64,000 nucleotides of DNA, taken from contig OY969922.1 in NCBI GenBank assembly GCA_963704595.1, positions 2,232,001-2,296,000 of the forward strand, in the 5' to 3' direction. Source of the stretch: Acuticoccus sp963704595. Its GTDB lineage: Bacteria > Pseudomonadota > Alphaproteobacteria > Rhizobiales > Amorphaceae. A program made the position numbers and the translations under genes. The notes under the pieces are model-generated. The model saw only the letters and a list, made by a program, of their open reading frames with translations, did not search any database and was not told the DNA's origin. The stretch's first letter is position 1, and each line of letters begins with the position of its first letter. This document shows positions 1-8,673 of this stretch, piece after piece.

Positions 1-276
1 GACCTTGCGTTCCACCAGAGCCTCAAGCGCGACGCCAAGGGCGAGGTGATAGAGCTCGCGATGGACCCGCGCCTGGTCGAGGAGTTCGCCGAGGCGGCGT
101 CGAAGACCATCAAGCAGACCATGGCCGAGCATCCGCGCTTCGCCGTCGTCACCGCGCCTGACGCGCGGCCCTACGTGCGCATGATCATCGAGCGGATGTT
201 CCCCTCGATCGCGGTCCTGTCGCACCTGGAGATCGCGCGCGGCGCCACGGTCAAGCCCGTCGGCTCGGTATCGTGA
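1..276 (+). CDS. flhA: Flagellar biosynthesis protein FlhA, C-terminal end (5' partial)
   Basis: The reading frame is open from base 1 and gives about 91 residues ending in a TGA at 274-276. The sequence matches the end of the cytoplasmic domain of FlhA, the export-gate subunit of the flagellar type III secretion system that docks chaperone-substrate complexes. Recognisable stretches are the FHQSLKRDAKGEV segment and the RPYVRMIIERMFPSIAVLSH segment typical of the FlhA C-terminus. The in-frame GTG at 46 is internal and not a start. fliR follows 49 bases later on the same strand, the usual neighbour in rhizobial-type flagellar clusters. The gene continues upstream of the window, so its membrane domain cannot be judged. 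Confidence 0.9.
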   Translation, partial: DLAFHQSLKRDAKGEVIELAMDPRLVEEFAEAASKTIKQTMAEHPRFAVVTAPDARPYVRMIIERMFPSIAVLSHLEIARGATVKPVGSVS

Positions 277-325
277 CCGGGCCGCGGCGTCCGGCCGGCG
301 TGCCGGGGGAGGCGGAGGCCGTCAG

Positions 326-1081
326 GTGACCGACGCGCCGTCGGACTATGTCCTCGCGATTGCCGTCCTGTTTGCCCGGATCGGCGCGATCTTCATGATC
401 GCCCCTGGCCTTTCTTCGATGCGCGCGCCGGTGAAGGTCCGCCTTCTCATCGCGCTCGGCGTCACGCTCGCGCTCTCGCCGCCGCTCATCGACGTCGCGG
501 CCGAGGCGGTCTCGAGCCGGACGCCGGCGGCGCTGGTGCGGGTGCTCGGGATGGAGGCGATCATCGGCCTCTTCATCGGCCTGATGGCGCGCCTCCTGAT
601 GATGGCGCTCGACACGATGGCGATCGCGATTGCCAACATGGTCGGTCTCGGCGGCATTCCCGGCATGTCGGTCGATGGCAACGAACCCTCGCAGGCGGCG
701 GCGTCGGTCTTCACCGTCACCGCGCTGATGATCATCTTCATCACCGACCTTCACCACGAGATCCTGCGCGCCGGGCTCGGCTCCTATGCCGTCGTCCCGC
801 CCGGCGGCATCTACGACGCGCAGACTGCTCTCTCCGACATCGCCGGCAGGGCAGGGGACGCCTTCCTCGTCGCGCTCCGCCTCGCGGCGCCGTTCGTGGT
901 CTATTCGATCATCGTCAACTTCGCGATCGGCCTCACCAACAAGCTGACGCCGCAGCTTCCGGTGTTCTTCGTCGCCCTCCCAATGGTGACCGCCGGCGGG
1001 TTGATGATGATGGCCTACGCGATCCGCGAGGTGATGTTCGCCTTCCGCATGGCGTTCGAGCAGTTCCTGGTGATGCTGTGA
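326..1081 (+). CDS. fliR: Flagellar biosynthetic protein FliR
   Basis: This 251-residue, strongly hydrophobic protein has about six membrane segments and the family's usual length. FliR forms the core of the flagellar export gate with FliP and FliQ in the inner membrane. The N-terminal stretch with FARIGAIFMIAPG and the VRLLIALGVTLALSP segment are characteristic, as is the C-terminal LTNKLTPQLPVFFVALP region. The start is a GTG at 326, since no upstream ATG lies in frame before the preceding flhA stop. The stop overlaps the next gene by four bases (GTGA at 1078), which indicates translational coupling within one flagellar operon. Confidence 0.93.
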   Translation: MTDAPSDYVLAIAVLFARIGAIFMIAPGLSSMRAPVKVRLLIALGVTLALSPPLIDVAAEAVSSRTPAALVRVLGMEAIIGLFIGLMARLLMMALDTMAIAIANMVGLGGIPGMSVDGNEPSQAAASVFTVTALMIIFITDLHHEILRAGLGSYAVVPPGGIYDAQTALSDIAGRAGDAFLVALRLAAPFVVYSIIVNFAIGLTNKLTPQLPVFFVALPMVTAGGLMMMAYAIREVMFAFRMAFEQFLVML

Positions 1082-1515
1082 ACCGGGCGCGGCGCAAGCG
1101 GCTGGAGCGGCTCGCCCATGCCCAGCGTGCGCTGGCGGATGCGGCGGCCGTGCGCGAGCGCAGCGCGGTCGTCAGCCACCGCGAGAGTGCGGACGCTGCC
1201 GGCAAGATCCTGGGCGCGCTGGGCGCCGAAAGCCCGCTCCACGGCCACCTCGTCCTCACCATGGCGACGGCGCTCGACAACAACGCGCGCGAAACGAGCC
1301 GGCTGGAAGATGCGGTGCGAGCCTGCGAGACCGCCCGCGTCGCCGCGGACACCAGGGCACGGGCCCTCGAACGGCGCCACGCCGAAGCCGAAAAATCATT
1401 CCGCCGCGACCGCGAGCGCCGCGCGCTGGAGGCGATGGTCACGCCGGCGGTCGACCCGCACGCGCCGGAGAGCCCTCCCGCGCAAGCCTCTGACCAGCCG
1501 GACACCGTAACCTGA
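1078..1515 (+). CDS. Small charged coiled-coil protein of the flagellar operon (FliJ-like, uncertain)
   Basis: The product is 145 residues, starting at a GTG that overlaps the fliR stop. It is almost entirely charged and alanine/arginine-rich, with heptad-like helices (RRKRLERLAHAQRALADAA at the start, long E/R/K-rich helices in the middle) and a proline-rich tail. There is no signal peptide or membrane segment. Size, helix content and position fit a FliJ-like or other flagellar export accessory protein. The sequence itself gives no diagnostic motif, so the assignment rests on context. The coding potential is supported by the overlap and by the absence of a better frame. Confidence 0.6.
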   Translation: MNRARRKRLERLAHAQRALADAAAVRERSAVVSHRESADAAGKILGALGAESPLHGHLVLTMATALDNNARETSRLEDAVRACETARVAADTRARALERRHAEAEKSFRRDRERRALEAMVTPAVDPHAPESPPAQASDQPDTVT

Positions 1516-1570
1516 CCACAGATTTCCGGCTTCCCGTCCGTGGAGGCCCCTCAAACGCCGGAGCGATCGC

Positions 1571-1897
1571 ATGATCGAGCTTTCGTCCCTGTCCCCACTC
1601 GGAGCGCCCCCGCCTGACGCAAGGGCAGACGTCGCGTCCCTCTACGGCGCCCGCCCCGCAAGGGTCACGCCCGGGCAGACGCTGGGGGAAAAATTCGAGG
1701 CTGCGATGATGACGCCCATGATTGCCGCGATCCTCCCGCCGGACGACAGCGTCGTCTGGGGTGGGAGCGCCGGCAAGCTGTGGCGCGGTCTCTTCGCAGA
1801 GGAGATCGCCAATGCAACCGCGCGCGGTGGCGGCATCGGCGTTGCCGAGCTGATCGACCGCGCCATCGCGGAAAAGACGGAGAGCACCAGCTCATGA
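1571..1897 (+). CDS. flgJ: FlgJ-like rod-binding protein (N-terminal domain only)
   Basis: This 108-residue protein matches the rod-binding domain of FlgJ. The pattern is a FEAAMMTPMIAAILP helix, a W/G-rich middle (VVWGGSAGKLWRGLFAEEIA), then GGGIGVAELIDRAIAEK at the end. Alphaproteobacterial flagellar clusters usually encode this short form. It lacks the peptidoglycan hydrolase domain of the enterobacterial protein. It would act in the periplasm as scaffold for rod assembly. The stop overlaps the next start (ATGA at 1894). The ATG start at 1571 lies about 55 bases after the preceding gene. Confidence 0.75.
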   Translation: MIELSSLSPLGAPPPDARADVASLYGARPARVTPGQTLGEKFEAAMMTPMIAAILPPDDSVVWGGSAGKLWRGLFAEEIANATARGGGIGVAELIDRAIAEKTESTSS

Positions 1898-2280
1898 AAA
1901 GCAGCCCGCTCACCACCACGCTGATGCAGCTCGAGGCCGTGCTCGACGAGTCGGCCGACGCGATCCGCACCAAGGTGCCGGTCGACGATACCGCTGTGGT
2001 CAAGTCCAAGGGAAACGCGCTTCTCAGCCTTTCGCATCTGGCCGGCGAGACCACGCCGGAGACGATGAGCGAGAGCGAGAAGGACGCGGTCCGCCGCATC
2101 CGAGACAAGCTCGGCACCGAGCGCGGCCTCCTGGAGCGCCGGCTCGAGGCGTCCCGGCTCGTCGTCCAGCTGATCGGCGAGGCGATCCTCGCCGAGGAGT
2201 GGGACGGGACCTACGCGCCCGAAGCCGTTCACCCCGCGCGGCCCCAGCAGGGCCCCGCAGGGTCTTCGGCCAGGCCTTGA
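1894..2280 (+). CDS. FlgN-like flagellar export chaperone (uncertain)
   Basis: Starting at the ATG overlapping the flgJ stop, this gene gives 128 residues. The longer reading frame that opens at 1780 overlaps flgJ and is not the natural start. The product is helical, with a LMQLEAVLDESADAI helix near the N-terminus, a second long helix after residue 40 with KGNALLSLSHLAG, and a proline-rich tail. Size, helix pattern and place between flgJ and the che operon resemble the FlgN family of chaperones for hook-associated proteins. No invariant motif secures this. A flagellar role is inferred from the operon. Confidence 0.55.
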   Translation: MKSSPLTTTLMQLEAVLDESADAIRTKVPVDDTAVVKSKGNALLSLSHLAGETTPETMSESEKDAVRRIRDKLGTERGLLERRLEASRLVVQLIGEAILAEEWDGTYAPEAVHPARPQQGPAGSSARP

Positions 2281-2290
2281 GGATCGCCGC

Positions 2291-2791
2291 ATGAAGCTCG
2301 TTCTCGTCGGTCTCTGGGCGATCTTCGTCGCATTGGGCTCCGGCTATGCCGTTGCCTCGTGGAAGGTCGAATCGGGGGCCGGCGAGGAGCCGGTCAAGCT
2401 TGAGGGGCTGCGCTATACCTCGCTCCCCACCATGTCGGTGCCGGTTCTGGGGAACGGCGAAGTCAGGGGCTACGTGGTCGTGCGCGTCGTCTACACGGCG
2501 GACGCTGCCACGCTGCGGCTGATCAGTGCCGAGCCCGACCCCTTCATCAGCGACGAGGTGTTCCGCACCCTCTACGACCGCGCCGAGATCCACTTCGGCC
2601 GGCTCGCGCGGATCGACCTCGCCGAGTTCGCCGAGACGGTGAAGGCGGGGGTCAACAAGCGCCTCGGCGACGATGTCATTCAGGACATTCTGGTCGACGG
2701 CCTGAACTACATCGACCTTGCGACGGTGGATGCACAGCGCGGTGTTCCGGGCATGCAGGAACCGGTCGCGCCCGACCGAAGCGCCGAATAG
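2291..2791 (+). CDS. Membrane-anchored protein of the flagellar operon, function unknown
   Basis: This 166-residue protein has a single N-terminal hydrophobic segment (residues 1-23, LVLVGLWAIFVALGSGYAV) followed by a predicted periplasmic domain. The domain contains a beta-rich stretch (PVLGNGEVRGYVVVRVVYTAD) and a mixed helical end. The layout recalls FliL-type proteins, with one membrane anchor and a periplasmic alpha/beta domain, but I see no clear FliL signature. It begins 10 bases after the FlgN-like gene, so it belongs to the same transcript. About 90 bases separate it from cheA. Confidence 0.6.
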   Translation: MKLVLVGLWAIFVALGSGYAVASWKVESGAGEEPVKLEGLRYTSLPTMSVPVLGNGEVRGYVVVRVVYTADAATLRLISAEPDPFISDEVFRTLYDRAEIHFGRLARIDLAEFAETVKAGVNKRLGDDVIQDILVDGLNYIDLATVDAQRGVPGMQEPVAPDRSAE

Positions 2792-2882
2792 GCGGCGAAC
2801 ACAGGGCGGGGGTCTCTGACCTCCCGCATGCGACCCCAGAGTTTTTCGAGCGAGACGGCTGACGCCGCACAGGAGATCAGGA

Positions 2883-5567
2883 ATGGACGGTCTCGACGAC
2901 CTTTTGGCCGAGTTCATCACCGACACGCAGGAGTCGCTCGAGCAGGTCGACGTGCGCCTGGTCGAACTCGAAAGCGCGGCAGCCGACCCCGATGTCGACA
3001 ACAGCGCCAGCGTGAATGAGCTGTTCCGCATCATGCACACGATCAAGGGGACCTGCGGGTTCCTCGGTCTTCCGCGCATGGCGAACGTCGCCCACGTGGC
3101 CGAAAGCCTGATGGACGATTTCCGCAACGGCAAGCCGGTCACCCACGCCGCGGTGGACGCGACGCTCCTTGCGGTGGACCGGCTCAAGGAGCTTCTCGCC
3201 GACATCGAGGCCAACAACGGCGAAGAGCCCAAGGGCAGCGACGAGACGATCATCGAGACGCTGAAGGCAGCGGCTGACGGTCACGCTCCGGCCAAGGCCG
3301 CCGAACCCGCAGAAGCTCAAGAGGCCGCCGGCGGGAGCGAGCCGGAACCCGCCCCCAAGCAGGCCGCGCCGCCCGCGCCCGCCGCCAACGCCAACGACGC
3401 CAAACCGGCCGCCGCGCCGCGGCCCGCCGCAAAGCCCGCAGGAAAGTCCGCGGAGGCCGGCCGCGGCGGCGACCACGGCGAGGGCGAAGCCCGCTCCGAC
3501 AGCTCGATCCGCGTTTCCGTCGAGACGCTGGAGCATCTGATGACGGTGGTCTCCGAGCTGGTGCTGACCCGCAACGAGCTGACGGAGATCATGCGGTCCG
3601 ACGAGGGATCGACCCAGAAGCTCGCCCTCCAGCGGCTTTCCACGGTGACGGGCGAACTCCAGCAGGCGGTGATGTCGACGCGCATGCAGCCGATCGGCAA
3701 TGCCTGGCGCAAGCTGCCGCGCATCGTCCGCGACGTGTCGTCCAGCCTCGGCAAGAAGATCGAGCTGGAGATGAACGGCGCCCAGACCGAGCTCGACCGG
3801 CAGGTTCTGGAGGCGATCAAGGACCCCCTTGTCCACATGGTCCGCAACGCCGCCGACCACGGCCTCGAGACCCCCAGCGAACGTCGCGCGAAGGGCAAGC
3901 CCGAGAAGGGCCGCATCACCCTCAATGCCTACCACGAGGGCGGCCAGATCCTGGTCGAGATCGCCGACGACGGCAAAGGCCTCGACGTGGAGAAGATCCG
4001 CGAAAAGGCGGTCGACCGTGGCATGACCACGGCTGAGGAAGCCGCGCGGATGACGGACGAGCAGGTGTTCTCGTTCATCTTCGGCGCTGGTTTCTCCACC
4101 GCCGCGCAGGTCACCAGCGTGTCGGGCCGCGGCGTCGGGATGGATGTCGTCCAGTCCAACGTCGAGCGGATCGGCGGCTACATCGACGTGCGCTCGGCGC
4201 TCAACATCGGTTCAGTGTTCACCCTCAAGATCCCGCTCACGCTCGCGATCTCGAAGGCGCTGATCGTCGGCGTCGACAACGAAGATTTCGCGATCCCGCA
4301 AACGTCCGTTGACGAGCTGCTGAAGGTGGAGCCGAAGGGCCCGCACTGCATCAAGCTCATCAAGAATTCGCCGGTCCTGCGTTCACGCGACCGGCTGCTG
4401 CCGGTGGTGGACCTGCGCTCCCTTCTCGGAATGCCCGGCGCCTTCAACGAGGACGGCACCCCCCGCGTCACCGACGAGAACACCACCGGCTTTGTGATGG
4501 TCATCGTCGCGCGCGGGATGCGCTTCGGGATGCTCGTCGACACCGTGCTGCGCACGGAGGAGATCGTCGTCAAGCCGCTCCCCACGGCGCTGCGCAATCA
4601 TGAGGTCTTTTCGGGGTCGACGATCCTTGGCGACGGCAGGGTGATCATGATCGTCGATCCGAACGGGCTCCGTTCGGCGGCCAGCAACGCAGCCGACGGC
4701 AGCCTCCAGGCTCCCGCGAAGCCGGTCGAGGAGCCCGAAGCCGTGCGCGACAAGCAGCTCCTTCTCACGTTCCGCGCCGCAGGCCCGAACCGGAAGGTCA
4801 TGCCGATCAGCCTCATCACGCGGCTGGAGGAGATCGACCTTGCGGAAGCCGACCAGAGCGACGGCCAGTGGTGCATCCAGTACAACGAGGAGCTCATCCC
4901 GCTGGTCTGGTTCGGTCCCCCGCCGGACCCGACGACCGGCGAGAAGAAGCCGCTCCTCGTCATGTCCGACGATGGCCGCTCCATGGGCCTTCTCGTGGAC
5001 GAGATCCTCGACATCGAGGAGGACGAGGTGGTGGTCCAGATCCCGTCCGAGCAGGACGGCATTCTGGGCAGCGCGATCATCGCCGGCCAGCCCGCCGAGA
5101 TCATCGACGTCAGCCACTTCCTCGGCCTCGCGTCCGCCCACTGGTTCGAGCCGCAGGTGACGAATATCGAGCGCCGCGTCCAGATCCTGCTGATCGACGA
5201 CTCGGTCTTCTTCCGCAACCTCGTCGCGCCGGTGGTGCGCGCCGCAGGGTTCGACCCGATCGTGTGCAGCTCGGGCAAGGAAGCGCTGGAGCGGCTCGGG
5301 AACGGGCTGCGGCCGAAGATCATCGTGACCGACGTCGACATGCCGGAAATGGATGGCTTCGAGTTCGCCGAGACCGTGACGAAGATGCCCGAACTCAAGG
5401 GTATTCCGGTGCTGGCGCTCACCGGCCTCGTCAACCAGGAAGCCATCGACCGGGCGCGTGAGGCCGGCTTCGACGACTACATCTCGAAGCTCGACCGCAA
5501 CGGCCTCATCCAGGCGCTGCGCGAGTTTGCGCGGCCGCCGAGCGAAAAGCAGGAGATAGCCGCATGA
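2883..5567 (+). CDS. cheA: Chemotaxis histidine kinase CheA with a C-terminal receiver domain
   Basis: The 894-residue protein carries an HPt domain at the N-terminus with the phosphorylated histidine at residue 52 (IMHTIKGTCGFLG). An Ala/Pro/Glu-rich linker (about 130-200) replaces a recognisable CheY-binding P2 domain. The dimerisation helices start near 205, and the ATPase domain has an N box (NAADHGLE, about 321) and a G box (DDGKGLD, about 361). Two CheW-like regions follow (about 455-590 and 610-745). Last comes a receiver domain (about 766-885) with the acid pair LLIDDS and a phospho-acceptor aspartate near 817 in VTDVDMPEMDG. A purine-rich GGAGATCAGG lies just before the ATG. cheW overlaps its stop by four bases. 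It phosphorylates response regulators to control the flagellar motor. Confidence 0.95.
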   Translation: MDGLDDLLAEFITDTQESLEQVDVRLVELESAAADPDVDNSASVNELFRIMHTIKGTCGFLGLPRMANVAHVAESLMDDFRNGKPVTHAAVDATLLAVDRLKELLADIEANNGEEPKGSDETIIETLKAAADGHAPAKAAEPAEAQEAAGGSEPEPAPKQAAPPAPAANANDAKPAAAPRPAAKPAGKSAEAGRGGDHGEGEARSDSSIRVSVETLEHLMTVVSELVLTRNELTEIMRSDEGSTQKLALQRLSTVTGELQQAVMSTRMQPIGNAWRKLPRIVRDVSSSLGKKIELEMNGAQTELDRQVLEAIKDPLVHMVRNAADHGLETPSERRAKGKPEKGRITLNAYHEGGQILVEIADDGKGLDVEKIREKAVDRGMTTAEEAARMTDEQVFSFIFGAGFSTAAQVTSVSGRGVGMDVVQSNVERIGGYIDVRSALNIGSVFTLKIPLTLAISKALIVGVDNEDFAIPQTSVDELLKVEPKGPHCIKLIKNSPVLRSRDRLLPVVDLRSLLGMPGAFNEDGTPRVTDENTTGFVMVIVARGMRFGMLVDTVLRTEEIVVKPLPTALRNHEVFSGSTILGDGRVIMIVDPNGLRSAASNAADGSLQAPAKPVEEPEAVRDKQLLLTFRAAGPNRKVMPISLITRLEEIDLAEADQSDGQWCIQYNEELIPLVWFGPPPDPTTGEKKPLLVMSDDGRSMGLLVDEILDIEEDEVVVQIPSEQDGILGSAIIAGQPAEIIDVSHFLGLASAHWFEPQVTNIERRVQILLIDDSVFFRNLVAPVVRAAGFDPIVCSSGKEALERLGNGLRPKIIVTDVDMPEMDGFEFAETVTKMPELKGIPVLALTGLVNQEAIDRAREAGFDDYISKLDRNGLIQALREFARPPSEKQEIAA

Positions 5568-6037
5568 GCATGAATGCGGTGCAGAGGGAACTCACCGACG
5601 AGGCCGAGGGCTTCGTCACGGCCCGCCTCGCCGGCCACTGGTTCGCCCTGCCGATCAGCGCGGTCCACGAGATCTTCCCGCTGACGCGGATCACGACGGT
5701 GCCGCTGTCGCCGCCCGGCCTCATCGGCGTCCTCAACCTGCGGGGCCGCATCGTCACCGCGCTCGACACGCGCCAGATAATGGGCTTCCCGCCGCGCAAG
5801 GAACGCCCCAGCATCGCGATCGGGATCGAGCGTGGCAACGAACTCTTCGGCCTCGCGGTCGATGAGATGGGCGATGTCCTCACCTCGATGCCGGCCGAAC
5901 GCGAGCGCCCGCCATCCAACCTCGACAAGCGCTGGCGCGATGTGGTCATCGGCGTGCAGCGTTCGGAGGACCAGCTCGTCCTGATCGTGACGGTCGACCG
6001 CCTGTTCGACGACATCGTGTCCCTGGTCGCTTCATGA
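5564..6037 (+). CDS. cheW: Chemotaxis coupling protein CheW
   Basis: This 157-residue single-domain protein has the CheW fold. The typical beginning GFVTARLAGHWFALPISAV is followed by VHEIFPL, the PLSPPGLIGVLNLRGRIV motif and a RQIMGFP segment. It couples chemoreceptors to CheA at the inner membrane. Its ATG overlaps the cheA stop and its own stop overlaps the cheB start, so cheAWBR is one translationally coupled unit. Nothing appears to be missing from the domain. Confidence 0.93.
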   Translation: MSMNAVQRELTDEAEGFVTARLAGHWFALPISAVHEIFPLTRITTVPLSPPGLIGVLNLRGRIVTALDTRQIMGFPPRKERPSIAIGIERGNELFGLAVDEMGDVLTSMPAERERPPSNLDKRWRDVVIGVQRSEDQLVLIVTVDRLFDDIVSLVAS

Positions 6038-7131
6038 CAATGACGGCGACGGCACGGCCCCCGGGCGCGGGGACCATCGAAGTCGGGCTTCTCACGCAAT
6101 CGCCGTCGCTGCGGATCGCCCTGCGCCGCGCGCTCCAGAACGCGAACGCAGGACTTTACCTCGCCACCATGGACTTCGGCGCATCGCGCAGCCGGGACCA
6201 CGCGGCCGGCCGCACCGCGCTCGTGATCGACGCCGACGTGCCGGGTCTCGGCGGCGATGGCCTTGCCGACCGGATCGCCGAAGTCGCCCCTGCCAGCCAG
6301 ATCGTGGTGGTGACGTCGAGCATGTCGACCGCGGGCCGCCTGCGCGATCCCGTGATGCGCGCGGGGGCGAGGGGGTTTTTCGTCCTTCCCGTCACCGATC
6401 ATCCAAGCGACCTCAAGTCCATCGCGACGGAAATCACGGCACTCCTGCGCGCACCGGCGGCCAAACCTCGGGCCACGCCGATCGGCGGCGCAGCGGGCGC
6501 AGGGCAGGCAACATCGCTTCCGGCCCGCCCCAAGCGGCGGGTCAAGCCGGAAATCCTGGTGATCGGCAGCTCCACCGGCGGTCCTCAGGCGCTGATCACG
6601 CTGTTTTCTGACTTCTCGCCGGCGAACACGCGCGTGCCCGTGCTGATCGTCCAGCACATGCCCGCGGCGTTCACCCCGGTGCTGGCGGAGCACATCACCC
6701 GCTCGACCGAATGGAAGGCGCGCGAGGCGCAGAACGGGGAAGCACTCGCACCCGGCGAGGTCCGCATCGCGCCGGGCGGTGTGCATCTTTCGATCAAGGG
6801 GAGAGGGGCCTCTGCAAGGCTTGCCCTCACCGACGACCCACCCGTCAACTTCTGCCGCCCGTCGGCGGACGTCCTGTTCTTCGCCGCTGCCGAGCATTTC
6901 GGCGCAGGTGTCCTCGCAGTCATCCTGACCGGAATGGGGCACGACGGCGCGGCGGGCGGGCGGGCCATCAAGGCTGCCGGCGGGACGGTTTTCGCACAGG
7001 ACGAGGAGACGAGCGTGGTGTGGGGGATGCCGGGGGCTGCCGTCGCGGCGGGGGTGGTGGAACGCGTGGTCGCGCTCCCTTCCATGGGTGCGGCCGTCGC
7101 GCGGGCGCTTGCCGGTGAACCCTCATGGTAG
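6034..7131 (+). CDS. cheB: Protein-glutamate methylesterase CheB with a degenerate receiver domain
   Basis: This 365-residue protein removes methyl groups from chemoreceptors. The C-terminal methylesterase domain (about 175-360) has the catalytic serine region VIGSSTGGPQ, the histidine in IVQHMPAAFTP and the aspartate in LTGMGHDGAAGG. The N-terminal domain is a receiver fold. Where an acid pair such as DDS is expected it reads LLTQSPSLR, while the phospho-acceptor region VIDADVPGLGGDG keeps an aspartate. Loss of the metal-binding acid pair suggests weak or absent phosphorylation. It overlaps cheW by four bases and cheR by seven. Confidence 0.92.
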   Translation: MTMTATARPPGAGTIEVGLLTQSPSLRIALRRALQNANAGLYLATMDFGASRSRDHAAGRTALVIDADVPGLGGDGLADRIAEVAPASQIVVVTSSMSTAGRLRDPVMRAGARGFFVLPVTDHPSDLKSIATEITALLRAPAAKPRATPIGGAAGAGQATSLPARPKRRVKPEILVIGSSTGGPQALITLFSDFSPANTRVPVLIVQHMPAAFTPVLAEHITRSTEWKAREAQNGEALAPGEVRIAPGGVHLSIKGRGASARLALTDDPPVNFCRPSADVLFFAAAEHFGAGVLAVILTGMGHDGAAGGRAIKAAGGTVFAQDEETSVVWGMPGAAVAAGVVERVVALPSMGAAVARALAGEPSW

Positions 7132-7997
7132 CGCCGCCGACCCTCTCGGCTGAGGATTTCGCCTATATCAGCCGGCTCCTGAAGGAGAGTTCCGGCCTGA
7201 TCGTCACGCCGGACAAGGCCTACCTCATCAACACGCGCCTCAAGCCGATCGTCGAGCGCAACGGCCTCGCCACCGTGTCCGCGCTGGTCCGGCAGATGAA
7301 GTCGGGCCGTCTCCTCTCTCTCAAGGACGAGGTGGTCGACGCGATGACCACCAACGAATCCCTCTTCTTCCGCGATACCAAGCCATTCGACGCTCTGATC
7401 GAGATGATGCTGCCCGCCCTCAGCGAACGCGGCAAGACGCGCCCGATCCGCATCTGGTGCGCCGCGGCCTCGACCGGCCAGGAGCCCTATTCCATCGCGA
7501 TGCTACTGGAAGACAACGCGCGCCGCTTCGGCGGGCGGGACATCAGCATCTTCGCGACGGACCTCTCGCAGGCCGCGCTGCGGCGTGCCAGGATGGGCGA
7601 ATACACCGCCTTCGAGGTCGGCCGCGGCATGCCGCCCGACGTCCTGCAGCGCCATTTCACCAAGACCGAGAGCGGTCACTTCGTGATTTCGTCGAAGGTC
7701 CGCTCCCGCGTGACCTTCCGGTCGCGAAACCTCCTCGACCCTTTCGATTCACTCGGCAATTTCGACATCATCTTCTGCCGCAACGTGCTCATCTACTTCG
7801 ACCGTCCGACCAAGGCCGACGTACTGAACCGGATGGCGAAGCTTCTGCCGCCGGAGGGGTACCTCGTTCTCGGCGGACCGGAGACGACGCTCGGCCTGTC
7901 CGACGCCTACGTGCGCCACCCGACCTGGCGCAACATCTACACCAAGGCCGAAAATCCCGGCTCCTCCTCTATCGCCAAGGACGGCATTTACGCGTAA
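7125..7997 (+). CDS. cheR: Chemotaxis protein methyltransferase CheR
   Basis: The 290-residue protein has the helical N-terminal domain and the SAM-binding domain of CheR. The SAM site is seen as WCAAASTGQEPYSIAM, preceded by the TNESLFFRD motif. IFCRNVLIYFD and LVLGGPETTLGL complete the methyltransferase core. It methylates glutamates of chemoreceptors, opposing CheB. The ATG at 7125 lies inside the end of cheB. It is the last gene of the che operon, and the serine tRNA starts 14 bases after its stop. No cheY or receptor gene lies in this window. Confidence 0.95.
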   Translation: MVAPPTLSAEDFAYISRLLKESSGLIVTPDKAYLINTRLKPIVERNGLATVSALVRQMKSGRLLSLKDEVVDAMTTNESLFFRDTKPFDALIEMMLPALSERGKTRPIRIWCAAASTGQEPYSIAMLLEDNARRFGGRDISIFATDLSQAALRRARMGEYTAFEVGRGMPPDVLQRHFTKTESGHFVISSKVRSRVTFRSRNLLDPFDSLGNFDIIFCRNVLIYFDRPTKADVLNRMAKLLPPEGYLVLGGPETTLGLSDAYVRHPTWRNIYTKAENPGSSSIAKDGIYA

Positions 7998-8011
7998 AAC
8001 GCGCGCGCAAC

Positions 8012-8101
8012 GGATGGGTGGCCGAGCGGTTTAAGGCACCGGTCTTGAAAACCGGCGTGCGGGAGACCGTACCGTGGGTTCGAATCCCACCCCATCCGCC
8101 A
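8012..8101 (+). tRNA. tRNA-Ser (anticodon UGA)
   Basis: The acceptor stem GGATGGG (8012-8018) pairs with CCCATCC (8091-8097), followed by a G discriminator and an encoded CCA at 8099-8101. The anticodon loop CTTGAAA is at 8044-8050 with anticodon TGA at 8046-8048. A long variable arm follows, as expected for class II serine tRNA, and the T loop GTTCGAATC is standard. The length of 90 bases fits tRNA-Ser. The DNA immediately downstream is accessory and decayed, so the 3' end of this gene is a likely integration site. Confidence 0.96.
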
Positions 8102-8673
8102 CGCACTCCCTACACCCTCCTCCGATCTGAGCACTGGGCCGCAAGCCCGCGGAACAGGGCGAATTTTCGTCCTGCTTCCGGCACGGGCCTGTCCTGTATC
8201 GGCGGTCGCAGCCCGGATTTTGGCGTCCGTTAAGGGGGTGGTCTCCGCCGGTCGGCAGGAAGGTGGAGTTTCGACGACAAGGGCGAGAACAGGGAATTTT
8301 GCGGTGTATCGGCGGAAAACAGGCCGACTCCGGCGCAGATGGATCGTCTGGGCCGCGCGAAGGGACGCAAATCCGATCGAGTAGCGGCCACGAAAGCCCG
8401 ATTCCCTGTTTGTGCGCGCAACAGGGGGCGAGAAGTGCATAACGGGTTGCGGGTTCCACATTAACATGGGTCTCAATGAGCATAACCGGGCGTTCGGCCG
8501 GACAGTCCTGGCCCGGCTGCTACCGTTTCCTTTCATGCCACGGCCGCTCCTGTAGCAGATTCTCACTGACCTACGCGTAGCCCAACATCCGCCTCTGGTC
8601 CTCCCAACCGACCGGCATACCGCTGGCAAGCAGTGCCGAATGGTGAGGCCGTACGGGTGGCGCCCTTCAAGGA
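8102..8673. other. Gene-free stretch downstream of tRNA-Ser, with degenerate short repeats
   Basis: I see no convincing gene here. The reading frames on the minus strand are antisense translations of the tRNA and of scattered remnants. The stretch contains repeated short elements: GAACAGGGCGAATTTT at 8152-8167, GAACAGGGAATTTT at 8287-8300, an inverted ATTCCCTGTTT near 8401-8411, and TGTATCGGCGG at 8195-8205 and again at 8305-8315. In one plus-strand frame the second element reads ENREF, resembling small repetitive reading frames I have seen near tRNA genes in rhizobia. It is probably residue of an integrated element. Confidence 0.5.
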
